This document shows, piece by piece, positions 1-9,613 of a stretch of 39,241 bases of DNA. The notes beneath the pieces are model-generated. The model saw nothing but the letters and a program-made list of their open reading frames with translations. It was not told the DNA's origin and made no database searches. This DNA comes from an uncultured Oscillospiraceae bacterium (GTDB lineage Bacteria > Bacillota > Clostridia > Oscillospirales > Oscillospiraceae), in the NCBI GenBank assembly GCA_944383165.1, contig CALWON010000014.1:1-39241 (forward strand). Reading direction: 5' to 3'. Positions within the stretch are counted from its first letter, which is position 1. Every line of letters begins with the position of its first letter. Made by a program: the position numbers and the translations under genes.

Positions 1-623
1 TGGCTGATATTGAGACCAAAAATCCAATTTATGTACGCAATGAACCAGTGGGCAGTACCAATACCATCATCGCTGGTATGTATCAGGAAAAAGGGCTGAT
101 GCCAACCGAAAAAATGGCCGGTCTTATGGCTGCTGCCATTGTCTCTGACACAGTGATGTTTAAATCTCCCACCTGTACCCAGCGTGATATTGATGTGGCA
201 AACCGCATGGCACGGATTGCCAATGTCTCTCTGGAAGATTTGGGACAGAGGATCTTTTCCGCAACCTGTGGAGAGGATAAAACCATCTCCGCTATGCTGC
301 AAACAGACTACAAGGAGTTCCACATCGCTGGTCATGATCTGGCAGTGAGCCAGATTACTTGTATGGACTCAGACCGCCTTTTAAAGCGGAAAGAGGAATT
401 TTTGTCTGAAATGAATGAAATCCTCTCACGCAGGCACATGCATGTGGTTGCCTTGATGATTACAGATGTGCTCCTAGATGGTACGCAATTACTATTTGTA
501 GGCGATCAAGATGCTATTTGTCAGGCTTTTCACATCAAAGGAGCAGACAACTGTGCCTTTCTTCCTAAAATTATGAGTCGAAAAAAACAGGTTATCCCCA
601 TGTTATCTGCGCTGTGGGGGTGA
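1..623 (+). CDS. ppaC: Manganese-dependent inorganic pyrophosphatase, family II (3' part)
   Basis: The gene is cut at its 5' end; the frame is open from base 3 to a TGA at 621-623. Family II pyrophosphatases hydrolyse cytoplasmic pyrophosphate to phosphate with Mn2+ or Co2+. The visible part starts inside the DHH domain with the motif EPVGSTNT, which matches the family's GST(A/N)T segment. It continues through the DHHA2 domain to the C-terminal SRKKQV signature near the stop, which binds substrate in this family. The N-terminal metal-binding DHH motif lies outside the window, so I cannot tell whether this is the short form or the longer form with inserted CBS/DRTGG regulatory domains. A strong hairpin terminator follows directly, so this is the last gene of its transcript. 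Confidence 0.9.
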   Translation, partial: ADIETKNPIYVRNEPVGSTNTIIAGMYQEKGLMPTEKMAGLMAAAIVSDTVMFKSPTCTQRDIDVANRMARIANVSLEDLGQRIFSATCGEDKTISAMLQTDYKEFHIAGHDLAVSQITCMDSDRLLKRKEEFLSEMNEILSRRHMHVVALMITDVLLDGTQLLFVGDQDAICQAFHIKGADNCAFLPKIMSRKKQVIPMLSALWG

Positions 624-624
624 C

Positions 625-662
625 AAAACGGTTCACCTGAGGTTCAGGTGAACCGTTTTTTT
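625..662 (+). terminator. Intrinsic terminator after the pyrophosphatase gene
   Basis: A perfect 16-bp inverted repeat (arms 625-640 and 644-659, 3-base loop) runs into a T-tract and begins one base after the stop codon. The A-run on the left arm gives a T-run on the minus strand, so it can also stop the converging chemoreceptor transcript. I see nothing else in 663-758. Confidence 0.95.
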
Positions 663-758
663 CGGTCGTTCCCATCCTAGCGTGCCGTACACATTAGGAA
701 AAAATTTTGCAACAAACTAGGCAACACAATATAACATCTCTCTTGGTTTGGATACCCC

Positions 759-2999
759 TTAATATTTTGAAAACAGATTGGCTTGTGTGTCATTCGGTTC
801 CTGTAATGGCTCCTGTTCCTCATCCATCACTAGATATTGGTCTCGGTTCTCCGCTTGCTTATGGTACTGGAACTGCATCACAAGGGACTTCAACACTTTA
901 GAACGGTCAGACAGTTCCCTGCTTGCCACTGCATTTTCCTCTGATGCTGCGGAGTTGCTCTGTACCACTTTTGAAATCTGGTCAATCCCCGTTTTTGTCT
1001 GCTGCATAGCCTGATGCTGCAATTTTGCACTCTCTAAAATATTGACATTGCGGTTGGAAATTTCTTTTACGCCCTTATAGACAACTTCAAAAGAATCTGC
1101 CGTCTCATTGGCAATATCCTTCCCTTTCACTGCCACTTGGGCTGTATTTTCAATCAGCTTGGAAGCATATTGGGAAGCCTCTGCTGTCTTGCTTGCCAGA
1201 TTGCGCACCTCATCTGCCACTACTGCAAACCCTTTGCCTGCTGTTCCCGCTCTTGCCGCCTCTATGGCTGCATTCAGTGCCAAAATGTTTGTCTGGAAGG
1301 CAATATCTTCAATATTTTTTGCAATCCCACTGATCTGCTCTGCGGTTGTGTTGATCTCATCCATGGTTGCCAGCATCTCTTTCATTTTATCATTGCTGAC
1401 TTCAATCCGTTCAAACACTTCCTCTGTCTGTGTGTTGGATTCGCGCAGAGTCTCAAAGTTGCTCTCAATTTGACTACTTACCTCAGACACTGCGGCAGCC
1501 ATCTCCTCCACACTGGCAGCCTGCTCATTGGCTCCCTGTGCCAGCGTTTGGGAACTGGAGGAAATCTGTTCAGAACCACTTGCAACCTGATTGGATACAC
1601 CATCAATTTGATTAAATACATAGCTGATTTTCTGGGAAACTTCCCCAACCGCAGCCAGTACCTTTTTAAAGTCGCCCACATAACGCTGTGGGATACGGGA
1701 TTCCACTGCAAAATCCCCTTTGGCATAGGATTCCAAAATATAAATTTCATCTGCCACAATATTTTTGAGAGTATTGCTCAGTTCTCGCAGACCATCTGCC
1801 AGATGACCCAGCTCATCTTTTCCCTTGTGGTGTATCTCTACTGCCAGAATATTGCCCTGTTCCAGCTCACTCAATGCCTGATCCAGCTCTGCCACAGGTT
1901 TTAAGCTACGCCGTATCAAAGTTGCAAGCAAGAATACAATCAGCAACATAAACAGAAAACTGACAACCATCAGTGTAATGACCAGTCGATCAGTAACCAG
2001 CTCCATCTCATCAATAGATAACCGCACCACAGTCCACCAAGTTGCCCCAGCTGCATTCACTGGTACAAAGGCATAAAACTGGTTATCCTGTTTGTTCTTT
2101 ACTGTAAAAGCAATCCCTTCACTCATAGAACTGGTAACCTCGCTGGCTGCATCACCAAATAGATTCAGTAAACTCTCCCCAACTGCAATGTTATCAAATG
2201 TTGTACAAGCTACTTGCCCATCTCCCATAATCAACGCATCTTGTAGACTGGAAAAATTCCCCTCATACTGCATCTGTGCTTCCAAATAATTCAGGCTGAT
2301 GTCATAGGAGACCACACCCATCACCTGATTCTGGTACATAACAGGAGCACTGACAGAAATCATATCGACCCCTTCCCACTGACAAGCAGGTGTAGTAACT
2401 GCTCCTTTTGCCTCCTTTGCCATACTGTAGTAAACTTCCTGACTATAGACATCATAGTCATCTAAACGTCCCGAAGTTGCACCACCACGGCAATAGACAC
2501 TGTATTCCTCAATCAAACCATCAAAACAATATGGTTCAAACCCAGCCCCTGCATTAATGATTGCCTCATTGCCATTGACTGTCATCTCAAAATAGCGAGC
2601 CATGACTAATTCAGCCTCATAGCTGGATTTTGAGCATGGAACACCATAAATCTGACTGTAATACTGTGGCTGTACAGCATTCTGTGTTCCCTCTGTTACT
2701 TCTGTATTTGTTGGTGTATTTTCATTATAGGTTGTAGATTTATTATATTCCCCATCCAAATATTGCAATACACCATCAATGGCTCCTACCACTTCATCAA
2801 ATACACTTTGAACAATTTTATTGTTTTTCTCAGCAATTGCCTGTACTTCTGCCCTTACTTCCCCATTCATACTGGCACTAGTTGTCACTGCTGTAATGAC
2901 GATGAGCATAAAAAAAGTACATAGTAAAATCAATGTTGCATAAAAACTGATTCTCAAATGCAAATGACTATCTATCATTTCTTTGATTCCCTGTTTCAT
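759..2999 (-). CDS. Methyl-accepting chemotaxis protein with dCache-like sensor
   Basis: A 746-residue chemoreceptor that would sense an external ligand and control the CheA kinase. A short cytoplasmic N-terminus is followed by a membrane segment (about residues 15-37) and a large extracytoplasmic region of about 300 residues that looks like a double Cache domain (it ends near the motif [13 protein letters not shown]). A second membrane segment (about 337-358), a HAMP domain (about 359-410) and the MCP signalling domain follow. The hairpin tip is clear in the [18 protein letters not shown] segment (about 570-590). There is no C-terminal NWExF tether for CheR/CheB. I chose the ATG at 2999: the frame is open to 3092, but a good promoter (3079-3107) would put the transcript start inside that extension. 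No other chemotaxis or flagellar gene is in the window, so this is an orphan receptor gene. Confidence 0.92.
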   Translation of the reverse strand: MKQGIKEMIDSHLHLRISFYATLILLCTFFMLIVITAVTTSASMNGEVRAEVQAIAEKNNKIVQSVFDEVVGAIDGVLQYLDGEYNKSTTYNENTPTNTEVTEGTQNAVQPQYYSQIYGVPCSKSSYEAELVMARYFEMTVNGNEAIINAGAGFEPYCFDGLIEEYSVYCRGGATSGRLDDYDVYSQEVYYSMAKEAKGAVTTPACQWEGVDMISVSAPVMYQNQVMGVVSYDISLNYLEAQMQYEGNFSSLQDALIMGDGQVACTTFDNIAVGESLLNLFGDAASEVTSSMSEGIAFTVKNKQDNQFYAFVPVNAAGATWWTVVRLSIDEMELVTDRLVITLMVVSFLFMLLIVFLLATLIRRSLKPVAELDQALSELEQGNILAVEIHHKGKDELGHLADGLRELSNTLKNIVADEIYILESYAKGDFAVESRIPQRYVGDFKKVLAAVGEVSQKISYVFNQIDGVSNQVASGSEQISSSSQTLAQGANEQAASVEEMAAAVSEVSSQIESNFETLRESNTQTEEVFERIEVSNDKMKEMLATMDEINTTAEQISGIAKNIEDIAFQTNILALNAAIEAARAGTAGKGFAVVADEVRNLASKTAEASQYASKLIENTAQVAVKGKDIANETADSFEVVYKGVKEISNRNVNILESAKLQHQAMQQTKTGIDQISKVVQSNSAASEENAVASRELSDRSKVLKSLVMQFQYHKQAENRDQYLVMDEEQEPLQEPNDTQANLFSKY

Positions 3000-3078
3000 A
3001 CTCAAACCCCACTCTCTTTTGTCTAATCTAGTCTCTCCTATAGGGTCTGTCGTTTTGTGCAGACCAATGCTCCTATTT

Positions 3079-3107
3079 ATTCTATACAACATTCATACAT
3101 TTTTCAA
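3079..3107 (-). promoter_or_regulatory. Sigma-A type promoter of the chemoreceptor gene
   Basis: On the minus strand there is a -35 TTGAAA (3107-3102), a 17-base spacer and a -10 TAGAAT (3084-3079), each 5/6 to consensus. The predicted start near 3072 leaves a leader of about 73 bases. I do not see a sigma-28 type motif, the form often used for motility genes. Confidence 0.65.
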
Positions 3108-3117
3108 GTACTTTGTA

Positions 3118-5331
3118 CTATGATGTAAATTCTCTTGTCAATCTTGCCCGTAATCCAGAATATCGTCTGGTCTGTCGATGATTCACTGTCATATTTGCAA
3201 TCACAAACTCATCTCCTACCACAATAAAGAGGTCTTTTGCTCTCGTCACTGCTGTATATAAAATGCCACGAGTCATCAACATAGGAGCTCCATCCAAGGC
3301 TGCCAAAATAACTGCTCGATATTCACTACCCTGCGCCTTATGTACTGTAACCGCAAAGGCAGGTTCCAATTCACCTAGCATATCCGGTGTATATTCCACC
3401 AGTTTTCCTTCAAAATCCACCAAAACAGACTCTTTATCTACACTTTGAATGACACCAATGTCTCCATTAAACATTCCCATTCCAGATTGGGAGCCTGCAT
3501 CCTCCCTCCACATGATGTCATAATTGTTTTTTACCTGCATCACTCTGTCACCTGTTCGAAAAATCCAATCACCAAATCGTCTCTCCCCTTTTTTTGGATC
3601 AGGTGGGTTTAATACTTGCTGCAAAGCTTGATTGAGCACAGTGGTACCAGTTCCTCTTCTCCGTGTAGGAGAAAGCACTTGAATTTGTTCTGGTGGAATT
3701 CCCATCCGTTCCGGTAGACGTCTAACACACAAATCAACTATTGTTTCTACAGTAGATTGGGCATCTCGCCGCTGCAAAAAAAAGAAGTCATTGTTGTTTT
3801 CTCGAATGTTAGGCAGAATCCCCTGATTGATGAGGTGAGCATTTCGTACAATGGCACTTGCTGCTGCCTGCCTGAAAATTTCGGTTAATCGTACCGTAGG
3901 TACGACCTGACTGCGTATCAGGTCAGAAAACAAATTGCCTGGACCAACCGATGGCAGTTGGTCTGGGTCCCCCACTAGAATCAGACGGCAGCCATTGGGC
4001 AGGGCTGCCAGAAGGGCTGCCATCAATGCCACATCTACCATAGATACTTCATCTACAATCACTGCATCTACATCCAGTGGTTCCCCTTCATTGTGTGTAA
4101 AGACCAGTTGGTCACTGTGCCCATCGTAGCCGGTTTCCAACAGCCGGTGGATGGTGGAAGCCTCCGTTTTACACAGTTCTCCCAGTCGCTTTGCTGCCCG
4201 TCCAGTAGGTGCTGCCAGTGCAGTTTCCAAACCAAGTTCCTCAAATAATGCCAGTACACCCCTCAGACATGTGGTTTTTCCCGTTCCTGGTCCACCTGTC
4301 AGCAGCATAATTTGCCGTTTTGCCGCCTGTTCCACCGCCTGTTTTTGTTGGGGAGCGTAGGTAATTTGATGGCGTTTTTGGATTTCTTCCATCTTCTGTT
4401 CCAAGTCTTCTGGAGGGAGCAGCTCTACATGGCTCATTTCTAAGATACGTTGCGCTACATAATCTTCTGCCTCATAGAGATTGGGGAGATACACTGCCTG
4501 CTCCCCTGCAATGGCTTCCTGCATCACTTCTCCATGGGTGGTGAGTCGCTCCAGACACTCCTCCAACACCTCAGATGAGACACTCAGCAGCTGTGCTGTG
4601 GCACCCAACAGCTTTCCATAGGGCAGGAAGCTGTGCCCGTTGCTCAGGTTGTGGTTCAGCTCAAACAAAAGCCCGGCTTCCAAACGCACGGGTGATTCTG
4701 CTGTAATCCCCAAATCAATGGCCACCTGATCTGCCTTAGCAAACTCAAGCCCAAATGCACTCTCTGTCATCACATAGGGATTGGAACGGATGACCTCCAA
4801 TGCCACATCTCCATAGGCACGGAATAGGGGCATTGCCAACTGAGGGGATAGGTCATGGTCAGCGAGAAACTCCAACAGCCGTCTGGTTCCCATCTGCTTC
4901 CGAAAGGTCTCACTGATGGTTCTGGCTCGTTTGGGGGTAATGCCCCGCAGCTTGGTCAACTTCTCTGGTTCTTCCTCAATCACACGCAGCACATCTTCCC
5001 CAAATGTCTCTGTAAGTTGTCTTGCCGTTGCCTTTCCAACGCCTTTCACTGCCCCAGAAGCCAGATAGTGATAAATTTCCTTTAACCCCTGGGGCAGTCG
5101 CCTTTCCACCAAATCAGCCCGAAACTGGGTTCCATAGGTGGCATGGCGTACCCACTGCCCCTGAACAGTCACATATTCCCCTGGTGAGATACCAGGCATG
5201 ACACCCACCACGGTCATTTCTTCTTCTCCAACTTCCATCCGTAAAATGGTATAACCATTTTCCTCATTCTGAAAAATAATGGAGGAGACGGTCCCCTCCA
5301 ATTTCAAAGTCTTTTGTTCTTCCTCAAGCAT
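3118..5331 (-). CDS. recD2: RecD2-type ATP-dependent 5'-3' DNA helicase
   Basis: A 737-residue superfamily 1B helicase of the RecD2/YrrC type, which works without RecBC and is linked in Bacillus and Deinococcus to DNA repair and replication-fork maintenance. The N-terminal region has the OB-like and helix-hairpin-helix segments typical of RecD2 (about residues 1-200), absent from enterobacterial RecD. The helicase motifs follow in order: Walker A GGPGTGKTT (about 346-354), DEAD-like VIVDEVSMVD, motif III GDPDQLPSVGPG, LTEIFRQ, the motif V segment TVHKAQGSEY and motif VI YTAVTRAK near the C-terminus. The length is normal for the family. The ATG at 5331 has an AGGGGGA ribosome site. It starts 18 bases after the preceding small membrane protein gene and ends the uvrB-uvrA operon. 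Confidence 0.95.
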   Translation of the reverse strand: MLEEEQKTLKLEGTVSSIIFQNEENGYTILRMEVGEEEMTVVGVMPGISPGEYVTVQGQWVRHATYGTQFRADLVERRLPQGLKEIYHYLASGAVKGVGKATARQLTETFGEDVLRVIEEEPEKLTKLRGITPKRARTISETFRKQMGTRRLLEFLADHDLSPQLAMPLFRAYGDVALEVIRSNPYVMTESAFGLEFAKADQVAIDLGITAESPVRLEAGLLFELNHNLSNGHSFLPYGKLLGATAQLLSVSSEVLEECLERLTTHGEVMQEAIAGEQAVYLPNLYEAEDYVAQRILEMSHVELLPPEDLEQKMEEIQKRHQITYAPQQKQAVEQAAKRQIMLLTGGPGTGKTTCLRGVLALFEELGLETALAAPTGRAAKRLGELCKTEASTIHRLLETGYDGHSDQLVFTHNEGEPLDVDAVIVDEVSMVDVALMAALLAALPNGCRLILVGDPDQLPSVGPGNLFSDLIRSQVVPTVRLTEIFRQAAASAIVRNAHLINQGILPNIRENNNDFFFLQRRDAQSTVETIVDLCVRRLPERMGIPPEQIQVLSPTRRRGTGTTVLNQALQQVLNPPDPKKGERRFGDWIFRTGDRVMQVKNNYDIMWREDAGSQSGMGMFNGDIGVIQSVDKESVLVDFEGKLVEYTPDMLGELEPAFAVTVHKAQGSEYRAVILAALDGAPMLMTRGILYTAVTRAKDLFIVVGDEFVIANMTVNHRQTRRYSGLRARLTREFTS

Positions 5332-5349
5332 GGGTCTGTTCCCCCTGTT

Positions 5350-5688
5350 CTATGTATCTGTGTGTGCTACCCATTCCTCCAACATTCCATTGGGACAACA
5401 GCTGACCCACTGCCACCGCAGAGCCAGATGAAGTGCCACTTCCCGTCCTTTTTGTGTCAATCCCTCATCATAGAGGATCGCTTCCCCCTGTATGAGTCCC
5501 ATTGCCCTCAGCCAGGAAAGCCCCATCAATTGTGCTTCCAATTGACCTCCATCTCCTTTTGCTGGTATGACAACCATCACTGGACTACAAAAGACCGGTC
5601 TCACGGTCCAGCCCAATACAACCCAAAGGATGGTAGCAATGCCTATCACACACAAAAACGCCATCACCATCTCTAATATGGTTTTCAT
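5350..5688 (-). CDS. Small single-pass membrane protein of unknown function
   Basis: A 112-residue protein that I cannot assign to a named family. It has one strong N-terminal membrane segment (about residues 4-28) and a soluble C-terminal part of about 80 residues, basic in places and without Cys or His clusters that would suggest metal binding. It is a real gene: the ATG at 5688 has a strong AGAGGTGAT ribosome site, and it sits tightly between the COG2426 gene and recD2 (18 bases) on the same strand. Its ribosome site lies inside one arm of a 13-bp inverted repeat (5696-5732), so its translation may depend on structure. Function is unknown; the location next to recD2 alone does not define a role in repair. 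Confidence 0.75.
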   Translation of the reverse strand: MKTILEMVMAFLCVIGIATILWVVLGWTVRPVFCSPVMVVIPAKGDGGQLEAQLMGLSWLRAMGLIQGEAILYDEGLTQKGREVALHLALRWQWVSCCPNGMLEEWVAHTDT

Positions 5689-5695
5689 ATGATAT

Positions 5696-5732
5696 CACCT
5701 CTGTCCCCATTCTATGACAGGGGACAGAGGTG
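5696..5732 (-). promoter_or_regulatory. Intercistronic hairpin that covers a ribosome binding site
   Basis: A perfect 13-bp inverted repeat (arms 5696-5708 and 5720-5732, loop 11) lies between the COG2426 stop codon (5740) and the ATG at 5688. On the mRNA the 3' arm contains AGAGGTG, the Shine-Dalgarno sequence of the downstream gene. There is no U-tract after it, so it is not a standard terminator. Confidence 0.7.
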
Positions 5733-5739
5733 GGTGCTA

Positions 5740-6231
5740 TCAGGAAAACAAGTTGACACCTACATGGGTCAAAGCCGTCATAATGCAGGCGGCTGTCAAC
5801 ACTCCCATCATGACCGCAGGGAATGCATATTTTAGTCTCATATTCAAAAAAGCCGCTACCAGACAGCCTGTCCATGCACCTGTGCCTGGCAGTGGAATGG
5901 CCACAAAAAGCCACAAGCCCAAATATTGATATTTTTGCATTTTCTGTCCTTTTAGATGTGCTTTTTGCTCCATTTTATCCACCAGACCATTGAGCCTTGG
6001 CATATGTTTCCGCATAAATTCAAATATACGGCGGATGAACACAATAATAAAGGGGGCTGGAATTAAATTTCCAATCACCGCTGCTATAAATGCCTCCGCA
6101 TAGGGCAAGCCCAACGCCACACCAAAAGGAATGCCTCCTCTCAGCTCAATAATGGGAACCATAGACATCATCATGGTTGATAACATCTTGCCCAAATCCG
6201 TCCCTGTCATCCACTGTATCAATTCACTCAT
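5740..6231 (-). CDS. Small multidrug-export-like membrane protein (COG2426 / PF06695)
   Basis: A 163-residue integral membrane protein. The family signatures are clear: IELRGGIP (residues 28-35) after the first hydrophobic stretch, a membrane segment through the IGNLIPAPF region, a basic amphipathic middle part (about 68-100), then PLPGTGAW (113-120) and further hydrophobic segments to the C-terminus. The family carries the name small multidrug export protein in databases, but transport by it is poorly documented, and the motif layout is similar to DedA-like membrane proteins. It starts 27 bases after uvrA and is probably co-transcribed with it. The ribosome site is weak, a purine run without a clear AGGAGG. 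Confidence 0.85.
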   Translation of the reverse strand: MSELIQWMTGTDLGKMLSTMMMSMVPIIELRGGIPFGVALGLPYAEAFIAAVIGNLIPAPFIIVFIRRIFEFMRKHMPRLNGLVDKMEQKAHLKGQKMQKYQYLGLWLFVAIPLPGTGAWTGCLVAAFLNMRLKYAFPAVMMGVLTAACIMTALTHVGVNLFS

Positions 6232-6258
6232 GTCTGATTAACTCACTTTCTTTCTCTT

Positions 6259-9087
6259 TCATTGTTGTAACAATCGCTTGAGATATTGCCCTGTATAACT
6301 TTCCTTACAGTCTGCCACTTCCTCTGGTGTACCAGTGCAGACAATGGTACCTCCTCTGTCGCCCCCCTCAGGTCCCAAATCAATGATGTGGTCAGCGGTT
6401 TTGATGACATCCAGATTGTGTTCAATCACCAATACTGTATTACCTGCATCCACCAGACGCTGTAACACATCCACCAGACGCTGTACATCATAACTGTGCA
6501 GACCTGTGGTCGGTTCATCCAATATATAGATGGTTTTTCCTGTGGAGCGTTTGGAAAGCTCGGTTGCCAGTTTCACTCTTTGCGCCTCACCACCAGACAA
6601 TGTGGTGGAGGATTGACCCAGCTTTACATAGCCCAGTCCCACTTCTTCCAGCGTTTTCAGCCGCTTATAAATCTTAGGGATGTTTTCAAAGAAGGGCAGT
6701 GCCTCATCCACGGTCAATTCCAGCACCTCATAGATATTTTTTCCTTTGTACTGCACTTCCAGTGTCTCTCTGTTGTACCGTTTGCCTTTACAGACCTCAC
6801 AGGGTACATAGATATCAGGCAGAAAGTGCATCTCAATTTTAATCAAGCCATCTCCAGTACATGCCTCACAGCGACCGCCCCTTGTGTTGAACGAAAACCG
6901 CCCCGGTCCATACCCTCTGGCTTTGGCATCCTGTGTGGAAGCAAACAACTCTCGAATGTCATTGAACAACCCTGTATAGGTGGCTGGGTTGCTGCGTGGG
7001 GTTCTGCCAATGGGGGACTGGTCAATGTCTATGACCTTATCCAGAAGTTCCTCCCCTTCCACACGCTGATGTTTTCCTGCCCGTACCTTCATACGGTTCA
7101 AATCAGCCCCCAGCTTTTTGAAAATAATCTCATTGACCAGAGAGGATTTTCCTGAACCAGATACCCCTGTAACACAAGTCAAAGTTCCCAGCGGAATCTC
7201 TACATCTACTTTTTTGAGATTGTTTTCTGCTGCACCAAAAATCTTCAGATAGCCACCATTGCCCTTTCTGCGCTCTTTTGGCACAGGAATTTTGCGCTTG
7301 CCGGACAGATACTCTCCTGTGATAGAGCCCTCTGTGTGCATCACTTCCTCTGGTATCCCTGCTGCCACAATATGACCACCATGGATACCTGCGCCTGGTC
7401 CCACATCTATGATATAGTCAGCCGCCCGCATGGTGTCCTCATCGTGTTCCACTACCAGAAGGGTATTGCCCAAATCACGCAAATTCTGCATGGTTTTCAG
7501 CAGCATATCATTATCTCTCTGGTGCAGACCAATGGATGGCTCATCCAAAATATACAGCACACCCATCAGGGAAGAGCCAATCTGTGTGGCAAGACGGATT
7601 CTCTGACTTTCTCCGCCTGACAGTGTACCTGCGCTTCTAGACAGTGTGAGATATTGTAACCCCACAGACTGCAAAAAGCCCAATCTGCTTTTGATCTCCT
7701 TCAAAATTCGCTCTGCAATCTGCATCTGTGTTGGGGTAAGCGTAAGCTGCTGGATAAAGTCCAGTGCCTGTGTGACCGACTTGTGACAGAAGGTGTCAAT
7801 ATCCAGCCCACCCACGGTCACTGCCAAAGATTCCTTTCTCAGTCTGCGCCCCTTACAGGTGGGACAGGCACACTCACTCATGCACTCCTCCAACTCGTGG
7901 CGCATGGTGTCTGACTGGGTTTCCCGATAGCGGCGTTCCAGATTGTTGCAAATGCCTTCAAACGCCTGACGGATTTCACCCCGCCCTCTGGGTTGGTCAT
8001 AGTGCATGGTCAATGGTTCCCCACGGGTACCATAGAGAATTACATCCAATACTTCTGGGGACAGGTCTTGCACTGGTGTATCCAAGGAAAATCCATAGTG
8101 TTCTGCCAGTGCCTCAAAATACATTTTAGCAATACCATCCCCTTTGATACTGTTCCAACCTGAGGCAGAAATTGCTCCCTGTGCAATGGAAAGACTGCGG
8201 TTAGGCAAAACCAAATCTGGGTCCACCTTCAACTGTACCCCTAAACCAGTACAGGTGGGACAGGCTCCATAGGGGTTATTGAAGGAAAACATTCTGGGGG
8301 TCAGTTCCTCAATGGAAATCCCACAGTCCTCACAGGCGTAATTTTGAGAAAAGACAAGCTCCTTTTCTTCGCCAACCAGAGAAATGACCACCAATCCCCC
8401 AGCCAAATTGGAGGCAATTTCCACGGAATCGGTCAATCTGCGTCCCAAATCGGGGCGAATCACCAGACGGTCCACCACAATTTCAATAGTGTGTTTTTTA
8501 TTTTTCTCCAGTTTGATTTCTTCCGACAATTCATATTGAATCCCATCAATACGACAGCGAACATAGCCGGATTTTCTGGCATCCTCCAAAATTTTGACGT
8601 GTTCGCCCTTTTTTCCCCGTACCACAGGAGCCATTACCAAAATTTTGGTGCCTTCCGATAGGGCAAGAACTTGGTCAATAATTTGGTCAATGGTCTGTTG
8701 TTTGATTTCTTTCCCGCATTTGGGACAGTGGGGGGTTCCCACCCTTGCCCACAAAAGGCGTAGATAGTCATAAATTTCCGTCACCGTTCCCACTGTGGAC
8801 CGTGGATTTTTACTTGTGGTCTTTTGGTCAATGGAAATGGCTGGAGATAGTCCATCAATATAGTCTACATCTGGCTTTTCCATCTGTCCCAAAAACATTC
8901 TGGCATAGGAACTGAGGGATTCCACATACCGCCGCTGACCCTCAGCATAAATGGTATCAAATGCCAGAGAGGATTTTCCCGAGCCGGACAGACCAGTCAG
9001 CACCACCAACTGATCTCTTGGAATGGTGACATCAATATTCTTCAGGTTGTTTTCCCTGGCTCCTCGGATGGAAATATGGTCTTGCAT
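6259..9087 (-). CDS. uvrA: Excinuclease ABC subunit A
   Basis: A 942-residue UvrA, the damage-recognition ATPase of nucleotide excision repair that loads UvrB. Two ABC ATPase modules are present: Walker A GLSGSGKS (about residues 32-39) with the [16 protein letters not shown] segment, and a second Walker [10 protein letters not shown]. The signatures are [12 protein letters not shown] and [12 protein letters not shown]. Paired CxxC zinc modules are visible, including CPTCKG and the C-terminal CEACTGDG...CEVCKG finger. The length is standard. I chose the ATG at 9087 with AAGGAG eight bases upstream; an upstream extension to 9132 has no ribosome site and would overlap the previous gene. It begins 17 bases after the ybaK-like gene in the uvrB operon. 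Confidence 0.97.
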   Translation of the reverse strand: MQDHISIRGARENNLKNIDVTIPRDQLVVLTGLSGSGKSSLAFDTIYAEGQRRYVESLSSYARMFLGQMEKPDVDYIDGLSPAISIDQKTTSKNPRSTVGTVTEIYDYLRLLWARVGTPHCPKCGKEIKQQTIDQIIDQVLALSEGTKILVMAPVVRGKKGEHVKILEDARKSGYVRCRIDGIQYELSEEIKLEKNKKHTIEIVVDRLVIRPDLGRRLTDSVEIASNLAGGLVVISLVGEEKELVFSQNYACEDCGISIEELTPRMFSFNNPYGACPTCTGLGVQLKVDPDLVLPNRSLSIAQGAISASGWNSIKGDGIAKMYFEALAEHYGFSLDTPVQDLSPEVLDVILYGTRGEPLTMHYDQPRGRGEIRQAFEGICNNLERRYRETQSDTMRHELEECMSECACPTCKGRRLRKESLAVTVGGLDIDTFCHKSVTQALDFIQQLTLTPTQMQIAERILKEIKSRLGFLQSVGLQYLTLSRSAGTLSGGESQRIRLATQIGSSLMGVLYILDEPSIGLHQRDNDMLLKTMQNLRDLGNTLLVVEHDEDTMRAADYIIDVGPGAGIHGGHIVAAGIPEEVMHTEGSITGEYLSGKRKIPVPKERRKGNGGYLKIFGAAENNLKKVDVEIPLGTLTCVTGVSGSGKSSLVNEIIFKKLGADLNRMKVRAGKHQRVEGEELLDKVIDIDQSPIGRTPRSNPATYTGLFNDIRELFASTQDAKARGYGPGRFSFNTRGGRCEACTGDGLIKIEMHFLPDIYVPCEVCKGKRYNRETLEVQYKGKNIYEVLELTVDEALPFFENIPKIYKRLKTLEEVGLGYVKLGQSSTTLSGGEAQRVKLATELSKRSTGKTIYILDEPTTGLHSYDVQRLVDVLQRLVDAGNTVLVIEHNLDVIKTADHIIDLGPEGGDRGGTIVCTGTPEEVADCKESYTGQYLKRLLQQ

Positions 9088-9104
9088 GCAATAACTCCTT
9101 GTTC

Positions 9105-9596
9105 TTATTCCTGAATGGTCACATCTGCACATTGCCCACGCACCAGACCAATCAGGTCTTTGGGGGCAAGTTCCACCTGAAATCCAATTTTACCAGCAGA
9201 TACAATGATTTGCTCCAACTCCTCAGCATCTGTCTGGAATACAGTGGTAAACTGTTTTTTCATCCCCACAGGGGAACAGCCTCCCCGAATATACCCAGTG
9301 AGTTTTTGAATTTCGCTGACATGAATCATTTCAATGGATTTTTCCCCCACTGCTTTGGCTGCCTTTTTCAAGTCCAGATTGTCCTCTACTGGAATGACAA
9401 ACACATAATTTGCCTTGCTTGCGCTACGGGTAACTAGGGTTTTATAGACGCTGTTCACTGGTTTTCCAATGAGTTCCGCCACAGAAATGCCATCTACTGC
9501 CACACCTTCCTCATGGGGATAGGTATAGGAATGGTATGGAATTTTCTTCTGCTCCAAGACTCGCATCACATTTGTTTTTTCTTCCTTCTTTGCCAT
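9105..9596 (-). CDS. ybaK: Cys-tRNA(Pro)/Cys-tRNA(Cys) deacylase, YbaK/EbsC family
   Basis: A 163-residue trans-editing enzyme that hydrolyses mischarged Cys-tRNA(Pro) in the cytoplasm. The YbaK domain fills the protein. The conserved lysine is in VYKTL (K52) and the [11 protein letters not shown] loop (101-111) matches the family's GGxSP motif. It starts at an ATG with a GAGGGA ribosome site, 17 bases after uvrB, and is followed 17 bases later by uvrA. Lying between the two excinuclease genes is probably a matter of operon packing rather than function, since no link between the reactions is known to me. Confidence 0.92.
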   Translation of the reverse strand: MAKKEEKTNVMRVLEQKKIPYHSYTYPHEEGVAVDGISVAELIGKPVNSVYKTLVTRSASKANYVFVIPVEDNLDLKKAAKAVGEKSIEMIHVSEIQKLTGYIRGGCSPVGMKKQFTTVFQTDAEELEQIIVSAGKIGFQVELAPKDLIGLVRGQCADVTIQE

Positions 9597-9613
9597 TTGA
9601 ATCCCTCTTTCTC

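Noticed and set aside
1137..1904. Plus-strand open frame of 255 codons with many Cys and Leu codons
   Set aside because: It is the complement of the chemoreceptor signalling domain, whose reading frame is certain.
3000..3092. N-terminal extension of the chemoreceptor to 3092
   Set aside because: The promoter at 3079-3107 starts transcription inside it, there is no ribosome site and the added residues look random.
6496..7155. Plus-strand open frame of 219 codons
   Set aside because: Antisense to the C-terminal half of uvrA, which is fully conserved on the other strand.
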